DNA of 12,589 nt from Lunasporangiospora selenospora (GCA_015680635.1 JAABOA010000648.1:1-12589), one strand, 5' to 3'. Positions 1-6,895 are shown, counted from the first letter of the stretch. Notes: generated by a model from the letters alone, not told the origin. Program-made: numbers and translations.

Positions 1-999
1 TCGAGTTGAGTTGGCCCTCAAACTCGACTCGACTCGACTCATGGGAAACACTAGGATAGTCTGAATAACTTTACTGGAATAACGACGGCTGCACGATAGT
101 CGAAGCACCTGTAATGTCTTGAAGTGACGGGTAAACGCTCGATCGTTCAAAACGTCTTTTCGTCGTGGAATAAACGCTTCTTGGAGGTACTTCAATCGGT
201 GCAATCTCTGAGCAAGCTTCCTGTAATCTATTTGTTTATAATGGGTACCAGAACCAAACTGAATCGCACAGTGATTTTTACAGTATTGAGTCATCACGTT
301 CAGAAACTCGTCGACATGGATTGATCCATGTGGACAAATGAACAATGTCTCGAGATTTGGACATGCTCTTAGGATAGCCAATTGAATGCTTCTGCAAGAA
401 TAATACAGCTCGACATGCTTGATGTTGTTAAACATTTGCCCTTGGATCATCTGGAGGGTCGATTGCGAAACTTCAATAATAGCCACGCGCAGGGTTGTCA
501 ATCGAGAACATGTCTGCAGAAAGGACTCCATCAGACTACTTTCGTGGAGCTTAATCTTCATACACTTCAGATATTCGAGTGAGGGACATTCGGAAAACGC
601 CCTGAGGTAGGACTCATTCCAGTCGCTTCCGACGACGACACAAATCTTTCGAAGTATAGACTGGTTGCGGCGGATCAAAGCCAGAGTGGTATTCCCGTGG
701 GTCTCTCGGGAGGGCCAGTGTTCGGTATAGATGGCGTGAAGTCTGTCAAACTGCTCAAGTATTGTGACCGGAGCTTCACTCCAGTCGATTCGGAGACTAC
801 GGGTATATAACCTATTCTTGTGGACAGCAACGAGCTTCTCGGTCGGGTCACTAGAGCGAATTAAAACGTGATGCCATATCCAAGGGTTCATGGACTCGGA
901 CCACGCTCGAGAGACGAGAGCACAAGTCCCGCGGTCGTGTGGTCGGATGAATAGAAAAATTTGGTTTCTGATCTCTGGGAGTGAAAGAGCTTGCTCCAT
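1..999 (-). CDS. Copy A: F-box/LRR-like protein, diverged, 3' end outside window
   Basis: Reading the minus strand from the ATG at 999 gives 333 codons with no stop down to base 1, so this is a real gene running out of the window, not a short open frame. It starts MEQALSLPEI and has the F-box core CALVSRAW...NPWIWH in residues 1-44. Leucine-rich elements follow: CPSLEYLKCMKIKLHESSLMES (two pieces, about 138-159), CSRLTTLRV (164-172), CPNLETLFI (213-221) and FTRHFKTLQVLRL (289-301). These match the family register, but outside the F-box it is the most diverged uninterrupted copy. There is no upstream in-frame ATG before the stop at 1087-1089, which supports this start. Likely role: Skp1-binding substrate receptor of an SCF ubiquitin ligase (family knowledge); target unknown. 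The last visible codons contain a CGACT pentamer repeat. It could be a pseudogene whose damage lies outside the window. Confidence 0.8.
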   Translation of the reverse strand, partial: MEQALSLPEIRNQIFLFIRPHDRGTCALVSRAWSESMNPWIWHHVLIRSSDPTEKLVAVHKNRLYTRSLRIDWSEAPVTILEQFDRLHAIYTEHWPSRETHGNTTLALIRRNQSILRKICVVVGSDWNESYLRAFSECPSLEYLKCMKIKLHESSLMESFLQTCSRLTTLRVAIIEVSQSTLQMIQGQMFNNIKHVELYYSCRSIQLAILRACPNLETLFICPHGSIHVDEFLNVMTQYCKNHCAIQFGSGTHYKQIDYRKLAQRLHRLKYLQEAFIPRRKDVLNDRAFTRHFKTLQVLRLSCSRRYSSKVIQTILVFPMSRVESSLRANSTR

Positions 1000-1004
1000 T
1001 CTCG

Positions 1005-1056
1005 TAAATAAGATGGATGAAGATGAGAATGAGAATGCTGATGAGCTGATGGGGTT
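1005..1056 (-). promoter_or_regulatory. Pyrimidine-rich leader of copy A
   Basis: In gene sense this is a TCATC/TTCTCATT-rich stretch directly upstream of the ATG, the counterpart of the longer pyrimidine leaders of the other copies. It is shorter and less pure here, and it ends in TTTACGAG before AATGGA instead of CACAG. It may be 5' UTR or a pyrimidine-rich core-promoter element; which one is not decidable from sequence. Confidence 0.4.
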
Positions 1057-1060
1057 GCAT

Positions 1061-1356
1061 GACTCACTGCGCCTCCGAATAAGGTTTCAGTGTCCTTGGT
1101 ATGGAGTTTGATATCACACAACAAGGCATTGCGGGCAAGACGCAGGATGGATCCAATCCTCACCCCAATCAAGTAATTCGGGAGTGTCCTTGAACTTGAC
1201 TAGTCTTCAGTATAAAGAAATGATGGGTAGGTGGGTGGGTGGGGAGGAAGGCTAACAATATCTGACCAACACTTTAACAAATCTCTGTCTAACACAAATA
1301 CTCACTCTTAGCTTTCACTGATTCAGTTTCTGTGAGAGGATGGTATTCGATTCATT
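1061..1356. other. Spacer between psi and copy A
   Basis: No gene is visible on either strand. Its right-hand part is the 3' flank of psi and its left-hand part is the 5' flank of A. A short piece around 1063-1083 (CTCACTGCGCCTCCGAATAA) resembles the GCTGCGCCTTTCT element in the 5' flanks of D and F. The rest shows no resemblance to the other spacers. A G-rich motif lies at 1225-1244. Confidence 0.5.
1225..1244 (+). other. Potential G-quadruplex motif
   Basis: The plus strand carries four runs of at least three G separated by loops TAGGT, T and T, which fits the canonical G3+N1-7 quadruplex pattern. It sits about 225 bp upstream of the copy A start and about 110 bp beyond the 3' end of psi. 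Formation in vivo is not shown. Confidence 0.4.
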
Positions 1357-2869
1357 TCAGAGATCTACGAGATCTAATGAGTAGATGGTTGGAAACTCTT
1401 TGCAAACTCTTGATACGCCCATCTGTTTATACATTCTCAAGTATATCTCCTCTTCTTCTTGATACCTTCCATAGATGACTTCAAGATTAGGCCATGCCTG
1501 TGCCATCCACTAGATATCCTCTGTCCGCCACTCCAGTTGCCATTCTGGTTGCAAGAATCCTACATCAAAGTGTTCAAGTTTAGAGAGCGATGCCAACAAT
1601 TCCAATCATTTACCCAGTCTAAAAGTGACCGAGCATTGTCGATAAAGCCAACGATAGAGGTGATGCTCCATAGACAGGTTCAGTGTACGACGCTTCCTGA
1701 GCTGAGAGATGTTTTTAATGAGAATGAAATGGAGATGGTTATGTGTCCAGGGATTAAGGTTTTCGGACTGTGCCCCTCCCAAGGCGATGTTTCCGGGTGG
1801 AAACATGAGCCAATCTCTTTTCTTTTGTTCGAGGCCTACTGCTCCTTTCTCTTTCCTTCCATTTACTCGTTAGTTCCCCTTGAAAATGACAAGTTTCCAT
1901 TACTCTTGGGCAACTCATGGGGAGAAGCCATCATATCAGAACAATACTTCCAGGTCTTCTAACCTTGGCCTTATCATAGGATTTACTAAGATTGGGGCTC
2001 CAGGTTTATTGTTCCTGGGAAATCAACTATAGATTTCACATATCAAAACACTTTGAAATCTATAACGGAATCTTTTGGTTTACTCACCAGTTCAATGGTT
2101 GTGTGAATATCCTATCTATATTACAATTACACCCTCAGATACCTTCAATATCTGGTCTTGTTCGCATCATCTAATCGACTTTCTCCGCATGCTAGTCGAA
2201 TCGCAAATTCCTGACGATTGTGAACTTGATGTTCCTGCCATTGACATACCCATAGCGATCCTGGATCAATATTCTTGATATTGAAGGCAATTGATACAAA
2301 CGATGGGAAAATAGTACCCGAGCTGAAGGTAGTTTGAGCATCTTTGTTACTACAATGATAACAGTTCTGTAATTGAGTCGCCTGCAAAGTTTCTAAATAA
2401 CCTGAGTAAGCCAAACTCGTTAAAAATTCACGTTTGATTATTCTCGAACCCTGAAAGTACTTCACGGGAGGCAAGGTCAAGGCTAGTCTCTCAATTTCGG
2501 GAACATTATCAAAAGTTGCAACGCCAAGACTGACCACAGAGAGGATTGGTTACCAACAATTACATTCAGAGTATATTTCTGGATATACATCTGATTTGTG
2601 ACAAAGTCAAAATGTAAGGCTGTTTGACTCAGCCATTCATAGGCCTCGGTCAGCAGCTTAAACCCAAGACTATGAGTATATAGACAAAAGTTCTATATTA
2701 GTCTATGAAGGAGAGTTTCCTGGGAGTATCCACCTCACAGAGGTTGACAGGATACTATATCCACATAGCCATGGGCTTGGACCTAGGCCTGAGAGTCAAG
2801 TGCACAGAACTATCGAACGAAAGAATCAACATGCCATCTAACCATTGAGAGCATAAGAGCTAGTTCCGT
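1357..2869 (-). pseudogene. psi: decayed F-box/LRR copy
   Basis: Family homology can be followed across the stretch, but it is broken throughout. The start-equivalent at 2869 is ACG, reading TELALML where B reads MELALSL. The F-box DNA is recognisable to about 2750 (TGTGCACTTGACTCTCAGGC, GTGGATATAGTATCC, with the Trp-Tyr codons changed to a stop). Residues like KLSFID-stop-YRTFVY (about 2670-2720) and YEWLSQTALHF (about 2600-2650, another frame) match B residues 55-92. Roughly family residues 125-258 are then missing. LALTLPPVKYFQG...GSLWVCQ (2240-2490) matches the middle of the family. Unrelated sequence follows, then the C-terminus (about 1770 to 1357) with LELLASLSKLEHFDVG and WMAQAWPNLEVIY, interrupted by TGA and TAG. 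The final TGA is at 1357-1359. No functional product is expected. Confidence 0.85.
1815..2195. other. Non-homologous segment inside psi
   Basis: Between the middle and C-terminal homology blocks of psi, about 380-400 bp do not match any other copy. No clear coding frame, terminal repeats or target-site duplication was found. A perfect 8-bp inverted repeat (AGATTTCA ... TGAAATCT) lies near 2032-2064. It could be an old insertion worn past recognition, or strongly diverged filler after a deletion. Boundaries are approximate. Confidence 0.4.
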
Positions 2870-2887
2870 GTCGCGAATGCAAAAAAA

Positions 2888-2932
2888 CTCTGTGGTGGTG
2901 ATGGAGTTGAGGAGGTGGGAGAGAGAAATGAG
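2888..2932 (-). promoter_or_regulatory. Remnant pyrimidine leader of psi
   Basis: In gene sense it reads as CT-rich sequence ending CATCACCACCACAGAG, about 19 bases before the ACG that replaces the start codon. It matches in position and composition the leaders of the intact copies, including the terminal CACAG, which supports psi being a once-complete gene unit. Confidence 0.5.
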
Positions 2933-3233
2933 TCCAGGATGCATGCGCTTCAAGATAAGGCACCCCCCACACTTTAAATCCTTTATGATCGATTAGTATA
3001 TCCTTGGTCACCCATTCCTATGGTAATTATGAATTAGCGGGTTACTCGATATCCGAGCCCTAACCACGATTTATATAGGTTTTGCAGGTGTAGTGGCTAG
3101 GAAGACTGACCTTACTCCCAACTAGTTGCTTCCGATTATCACTGAGCTCTATTTTCTCCCACCTTATAGGAGAAAGGAATGAAGGGATCTGAAAATGTCA
3201 AACTAAGGCACACTACATTTCCACGAGTCTGGG
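2933..3233. other. Unassigned spacer between B and psi
   Basis: No gene is seen on either strand, and this stretch does not resemble the other spacers in the array. It has an AT-rich TTTATATAGG at about 3070-3079 and a short hairpin (GGG-TTA-CTCG, loop ATATC, CGAG-CCC) at 3039-3060. CTCCCAACTAGTTGC and CTATTTTCTCCCACC around 3114-3165 are reminiscent of LTR ends, but no repeat borders or duplication could be defined. Confidence 0.4.
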
Positions 3234-3277
3234 GGCTCACTAGAAATAATACCATTCTAGGTTCCATGTTCCTGTGA
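3234..3277. repeat. Flank repeat, left copy (pairs with 5189-5232)
   Basis: GGCTCACTAGAAATAATA followed by CCATTCTAGG and CCATGTTC recurs with a few changes at 5189-5232. Both copies lie at matching distance beyond the stop codon of a family member (B and C respectively), so the B and C units were duplicated together with their 3' flanks. Confidence 0.7.
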
Positions 3278-3289
3278 GGCAGCATAGGG

Positions 3290-3308
3290 GAGTAGTATTT
3301 GGATCATG
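3290..3308 (-). other. Conserved 3' flank directly after the stop of copy B
   Basis: In gene sense the TGA is followed by CATGATCCAAATACTA. The same CATGATC start, then A/T-rich ACTATTT, follows the stops of D, F and G. It is probably 3' UTR and may contain a processing signal; no canonical AATAAA is seen here. Confidence 0.45.
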
Positions 3309-4760
3309 TCAAAGCTCTATAAAATCAAAACTATCAAAGGTCGGGAAATATTGACTAACTTTGAACTTGTCGAACCTGTCCATCTGTTTACATCCTTGTG
3401 GGTACACCCCATCTTCCTCATTAAAATCATAATAAATGAATACAAGATTTGGCCAGGCCTGAGTCATCCATTCGACTTCTTCTGATCGCCATTCTTCTCT
3501 CAATAGTCCTACATTAAAATATTCAAGTTTGGAGAGAGATGCCAATAGCTCCAATCCTTCACCCAGTCTCAGAGAGAGGATTCCTGTATGAGAGCGTGTA
3601 CCAAAAGACCACCATTCCATATCAGTTCTCAGGATACGGAGTTCCTTAAGCTGCGAGAGTTGGCGACATACAACCAAGTGTAGTTGCTCTCTTTCAGGGT
3701 GTACCATAATTTGAGCTTCAAGATGCTCCAGTCTCTGACACACCCATGGTGGTCCTGATTCAATATCCTCGGCATTGAGAAGAACTCCTACACATGAACG
3801 GAGATTGGGACATGAGCTGAGGAGCATTTGGCTATTTGTGCCATCATCCAGAAGAAAGTCATGTAATTGTATCGCTTGTAGGTTCTCGAAATGGCGAGAA
3901 TAAACCGAACTCGATATAAAATCCCTTATGGTTTTGGTAGATCCCTGAAGTCGCTTCATAGGTGGCAAGGCCATTGCTATCTTCTCAAAATCTCCATCGT
4001 TATCAAGGCCGCAATCACTATAACTGAACACGCAGAGTTGTCTACAGTGAACTGTGATCACCTCCAAAAAGCTCGAAGCACTGACCGGATCGCCCTTAAT
4101 GATGGTCAAGGCTTTCAGGTTCTGACATGCTCTCAGGATATCCAGGTACGGTCCCCGGACGTATTCCATCTTGACTTGCTCAAGATTGGTAAATGCTTGA
4201 CCACTGAACATCAGGTGAACTGTCTCTTCAAAGGTGACATTCTTCAAACTTAGGGTTGTTAATCGAGTACATGTCTTGATAAAAGATTCCATCAAATCTT
4301 GTTCTTGGATCGCGACATTGTTGAAGCTCAAATGCTTGAGCAAGGGACAAAGAAGAGCTTCCCTGAAGACAGCCGAATCTTTGTTGGCGGAGAAATGGAA
4401 ATGAATCCTTCGAAGCGAAAACCGGTTACGGCGGATTAGATCCGCAGCGTATTCCAAGATCTCTGTTTGATAATTGAGGTAAATAAAGTGTAGAACTTGT
4501 AGATTCTCAAACCATTCATAGATATCGATAAGCGTCCTATGCTTGCCGACTTTGAGTACACGAACAGAGGCGCTATGCTTGTGGAGGACGGCGAGTTTCT
4601 CTGGTGGGCCCCCCGGGTGATGTATAACGGAATACCATATCCATGGAATCACAGACTCGGCCCAAACGCGAGAGACCAGTGCACAGGTCTTGTGGTCGCG
4701 GAGTGAAAGGAAACGACAGATGTTTCCTCTGATCTCTGGGAGCGAGAGAGCAAGTTCCAT
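3309..4760 (-). CDS. Copy B: F-box/LRR-like protein, intact
   Basis: Uninterrupted gene of 483 aa from the family start MELALSLPEI to ...FDFIEL-TGA. The F-box-like domain is residues 1-45 (LPEI, RDHKTCALVSRVWAES, PWIWYS). Degenerate leucine-rich repeats follow: LLKHLSF (140-146), CTRLTTLSLKNVTF (164-177), FTNLEQVKM (190-198), NLKALTI (214-220), CRQLCVF (239-245), FENLQAIQL (291-299), CPNLRSCVGV (317-326), RLEHLEAQI (343-351), LSQLKELRIL (368-377), LSKLEYFNV (409-417) and WPNLVFI (436-442). Known F-box proteins bind Skp1 in SCF ubiquitin ligases and select targets through such repeats; the target here is unknown. The frame stays open 145 codons upstream to an ATG at 5195, but that part is low-complexity leader repeat, so 4760 is preferred. 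Residues 105-188 fall in a tract nearly identical to copy C. Confidence 0.9.
   Translation of the reverse strand: MELALSLPEIRGNICRFLSLRDHKTCALVSRVWAESVIPWIWYSVIHHPGGPPEKLAVLHKHSASVRVLKVGKHRTLIDIYEWFENLQVLHFIYLNYQTEILEYAADLIRRNRFSLRRIHFHFSANKDSAVFREALLCPLLKHLSFNNVAIQEQDLMESFIKTCTRLTTLSLKNVTFEETVHLMFSGQAFTNLEQVKMEYVRGPYLDILRACQNLKALTIIKGDPVSASSFLEVITVHCRQLCVFSYSDCGLDNDGDFEKIAMALPPMKRLQGSTKTIRDFISSSVYSRHFENLQAIQLHDFLLDDGTNSQMLLSSCPNLRSCVGVLLNAEDIESGPPWVCQRLEHLEAQIMVHPEREQLHLVVCRQLSQLKELRILRTDMEWWSFGTRSHTGILSLRLGEGLELLASLSKLEYFNVGLLREEWRSEEVEWMTQAWPNLVFIYYDFNEEDGVYPQGCKQMDRFDKFKVSQYFPTFDSFDFIEL
4198..4447 (-). repeat. Near-identical tract shared with 6238-6487 (B side)
   Basis: From 4201 to 4446 this matches 6241-6486 of copy C with 6 mismatches in 246 bp and no gaps. 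The adjoining 60 bp on the left (4141-4200 against 6181-6240) have 16 mismatches, and the right side diverges immediately after TCCGCAG. Such sharp edges point to gene conversion or unequal exchange between B and C. Confidence 0.8.
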
Positions 4761-4791
4761 TCTGTGAATGAAGAGAGTGTGGAGTAGATGA

Positions 4792-4990
4792 GGAAAGAGA
4801 GGAAAGAGAGGAAAGAGAGGAAAGAGAGGAAAGAGAGGAAAGAGAGGATGAGGGAGAGGATGAGGGAGAGGATGAGGGAGAGGATGAGGATGAGGACGAG
4901 GGAGAGGATGAGGATTAGGGAGAGGATGAGGATTAGGAGAGGATGAGGATGAGGGAAAAGATGAGAATGAGGATGAGGGAGAGGATAGAA
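4792..4990 (-). repeat. Microsatellite leader upstream of copy B
   Basis: A pure purine strand on plus and pyrimidine strand on minus. 4792-4845 is six perfect 9-bp units GGAAAGAGA, 4846-4881 is three 12-bp units GGATGAGGGAGA, and degenerate GGATGAGGATTAGGGAGA-type units run to about 4990. It lies immediately upstream of the B start. If translated on the minus strand it would give Pro-Leu-Phe and His-Pro-Leu-Pro repeats. More likely it is an expanded 5' leader or promoter tract; the gene-sense strand ends TTCATTCACAG just before AATGGA. Confidence 0.85.
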
Positions 4991-5019
4991 TTAGGATGAG
5001 GATGGTGTTGAAGAGGATA

Positions 5020-5040
5020 CACAAGGTGGGTGTGACAGCA
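5020..5040 (-). promoter_or_regulatory. Conserved upstream box of copy B
   Basis: The plus strand reads CACAAGGTGGGTGTGACAGC. Related boxes occur upstream of C, D, E and F, giving a gene-sense consensus near GCTGTCACACCTTG. It lies about 270 bp before the ATG of B, farther than in other copies because the leader repeat is expanded. It is a candidate regulatory or transcript-start element. Confidence 0.45.
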
Positions 5041-5188
5041 GCAGTATCCGAACAGTTGACTTGGAATAGAGGGCGACTCGCCCCATTTTCAACATATTTG
5101 CGTTTGATATGTCCCTCCACTCCAGGGACGAGGAGTAAAGAAGGTCCACATTGCGAAACCGATGCCAATTGCATTTCTGCAAACCGCT

Positions 5189-5232
5189 GGCTCACTAGAA
5201 ATAATAACCATACTAGGCCCCATGTTCTTGAG
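5189..5232. repeat. Flank repeat, right copy (pairs with 3234-3277)
   Basis: Matches the left copy over GGCTCACTAGAAATAATA and the following CCAT.CTAGG..CCATGTTC with a few changes. It sits between the start region of B and the stop of C, that is, in the 3' flank of C. Confidence 0.7.
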
Positions 5233-5709
5233 AACTATCATAAAGAAATAGTAGTATTTATATTGTGTCAAATCTCTATAAAATCAATACTATTAAAGGT
5301 CGGAAACCATTGACAGGTACTGAACACATCCATCAACTTTTCACATACTCCTGGGTGTACCTCATCCACATCAATATAATCACAACAAATAGACTCCAGG
5401 TTGGAACCATCCATTCAACTTCTCCTGCTCGCCATGCTTCTCTCAATACTCCCACATTAAGATATTCATGCCAACAACCCCAATCCTTCAAACAGTCTCA
5501 GAGAGAAGAATCTTAACTGACAACGTGTACCAAGAGACCACCGATCCAAATCAGTTCTCCAGATACGGAGTTTCTTGGGCTGAGAGAGTTGGCGATATAC
5601 AGCCGAGTGGAGTTGTTCTTTATCAGGATGTTCCATGATTTGAACTTCAAGATGCTCTAATCTCTGACACACCCATGGCGATCCTGATTCAATATCCTCC
5701 TGTTGAAGC

Positions 5710-5829
5710 ATGTCTCACAGGTGCAGCCGACGGTATGGTTCGCATCAGCAAACTCATTAGAGTTTAACTCGCTTCCTCTCACTCTCCACTGCCCCTTTCC
5801 ACCCCACATGAATTAATAAAAACAAAAAG
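5710..5829. mobile_element. Short A-tailed insertion in pseudogene C
   Basis: About 120 bp with no counterpart in other copies split the family sequence between ...FLNA and EDIESG. On the plus strand it ends in an A-rich run (AATTAATAAAAACAAAAA), and AAGCAT occurs at both borders, a possible 6-bp target-site duplication. That pattern fits a 5'-truncated retrotransposed fragment, but the duplication is short and the right-hand border leaves a few unmatched bases. The minus strand could encode HTVGCTCETCFNR, a Cys-rich stretch; its origin is not recognised. Confidence 0.4.
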
Positions 5830-6237
5830 CATTGAGAAAAACCCCTACACATGAACGGAGACTTGGACTTGAGCTGGATAGACTTTAGCTATTTTTGCTA
5901 TCCTCCAGAAAAAATTCCTCTCGAAATGACAAGAGTAGACTGAACTCGACAAATACTCGCATGTGACACCCAACAATCCCTCCCCTCGAGTTACTTCATA
6001 TGTGGCAAGGCCATTGCTACCTTCTCAAAACAGCCATCGCTATTAAAGCCGCAAACACGATATCGGAGCACGCAGAGTTGTCTATAATGAATTGTGATCA
6101 CCTCCAAAAAGGCTGCAGTACTAACCAGAGTGCCTCCCGAGATGGTCAGAGCTTTCAAGTTCGGACATGCTCTCAGGAAATACAGATACGGTCCGTTGAC
6201 ATTCTCCACCTTGACCCGCTCTAGATTGATAAACGTC

Positions 6238-6487
6238 TGACCACTGAACATCAGGTGAACTGTCTCTTCAAAGGTGACATTCTTCAAACTTGGGGTTGTT
6301 AATCGAGTACATGTCTTGATAAAAGATTCCATCAAATATTGTTCTTGGATCGCGACATTGTTGAAGCTCAAATGCTTGAGCAAGGGACAAAGAAAAGCTT
6401 CCCTGAAGACAGCCGAATCTTTGTCGGCGGAGAAATGGAAATGAATCCTTCGAAGCGAAAACTGGCTACGGCGGATTAGATCCGCAG
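6238..6487 (-). repeat. Near-identical tract shared with 4198-4447 (C side)
   Basis: Partner of the tract in copy B, at a constant offset of 2040 bp with no gaps. All six mismatches change the amino acid between B and C (L/P, D/Y, L/F, N/D, R/Q, N/S). Flanks on both sides are far less alike. Confidence 0.8.
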
Positions 6488-6800
6488 AGTACTCCTGGAA
6501 CTCTGCATTACAAACACCGTATCCAAGGTATAGATCTTTCAGATTCTCGAACCACTCGTAGACATCGATAAGCACCCGCTGCCTAATGAATTTGAGTATA
6601 CGAACAAAGGCGCTATGCTTGTGAAGGACGGCGAGTTTCTCAGGAGAGCCTAATATGAAACGTGGTGCAGAATACCATATCCACGGAATCACAGACTCGG
6701 CCCAAGCGTGAGAGACTAATGCACAGGTCTTGCGGTCGCGGGGTCGGAGGAATAGAAAAATCGTTCTTCTAATATCTGGGAGCGAGAGAGCCTGTTCCAT

Positions 6801-6895
6801 TATGTGAATGGGGAGAAAGTGGAGCGGATGAGGGGAAAAGGATGAGGGAGAGATGGATGTTGAGGATGGTGTTGATGAAGAATGGAAATGGAGAT
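6801..6895 (-). promoter_or_regulatory. Pyrimidine leader of copy C
   Basis: CT-rich in gene sense, with irregular CATCC/TCTCC units and a CACCATCCTCAACATCC part resembling the leaders of D and F. It ends CATTCACATA before ATGGAACAG, so the CACAG seen next to the ATG in B, E and F is altered here. Confidence 0.5.

Larger units (their letters stand above)
5268..6800 (-). pseudogene. Copy C: F-box/LRR copy, disrupted in its second half
   Basis: It begins MEQALSLPDI at 6800 and stays open for 269 codons with the F-box (residues 1-45) and the first half of the repeats. A TAA at 5991-5993 then interrupts the family sequence ALPHMK-stop-LEG. Downstream, homology continues in shifting frames: SSSVYSCHFE, then LSSSSPSLRSCVGVFLNA, then an insertion of about 120 bp, then EDIESGSPWVCQRLEHLEVQI, and LLA followed by TGA. 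The last stop arises from a 14-bp deletion removing the SLSKL codons. A further 10-bp deletion follows at EWM, and the end reads FPTFNSIDFIEI with TGA at 5268-5270. A truncated F-box protein could still be made, so loss of all function is inferred, not shown. It is closest to B. Confidence 0.85.

Noticed and set aside
22-40. CGACT pentamer repeat at the left edge as a satellite or telomere-like sequence
   Set aside because: Only about four units, inside the open frame of copy A, and not a known telomere motif.
1459-1962. 167-codon open frame on the plus strand
   Set aside because: It lies antisense to the psi C-terminus, has no recognisable domain, and the same plus-strand reading recurs antisense to other copies; it is a shadow of the family.
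3039-3060. Possible tRNA or structured RNA at the hairpin
   Set aside because: No cloverleaf, no A-box, and stems are too short.
3309-4760. Introns inside the coding regions
   Set aside because: B, D and F are open from start to stop with continuous family alignment, so no intron is needed; only the leader could hold one.
4761-4905. N-terminal hydrophobic Leu/Phe/Pro stretch of the extended B frame as a signal or membrane anchor
   Set aside because: The residues arise from a 9-bp repeat rich in Pro, lie behind a long extension, and F-box proteins act inside the cytosol or nucleus.
5735-5750. GGTTCGCATC as a tRNA-type B box, which would make the insertion a tRNA-derived SINE
   Set aside because: The flanking T-stem does not pair and no A box was found; similarity of one 10-mer is not enough.
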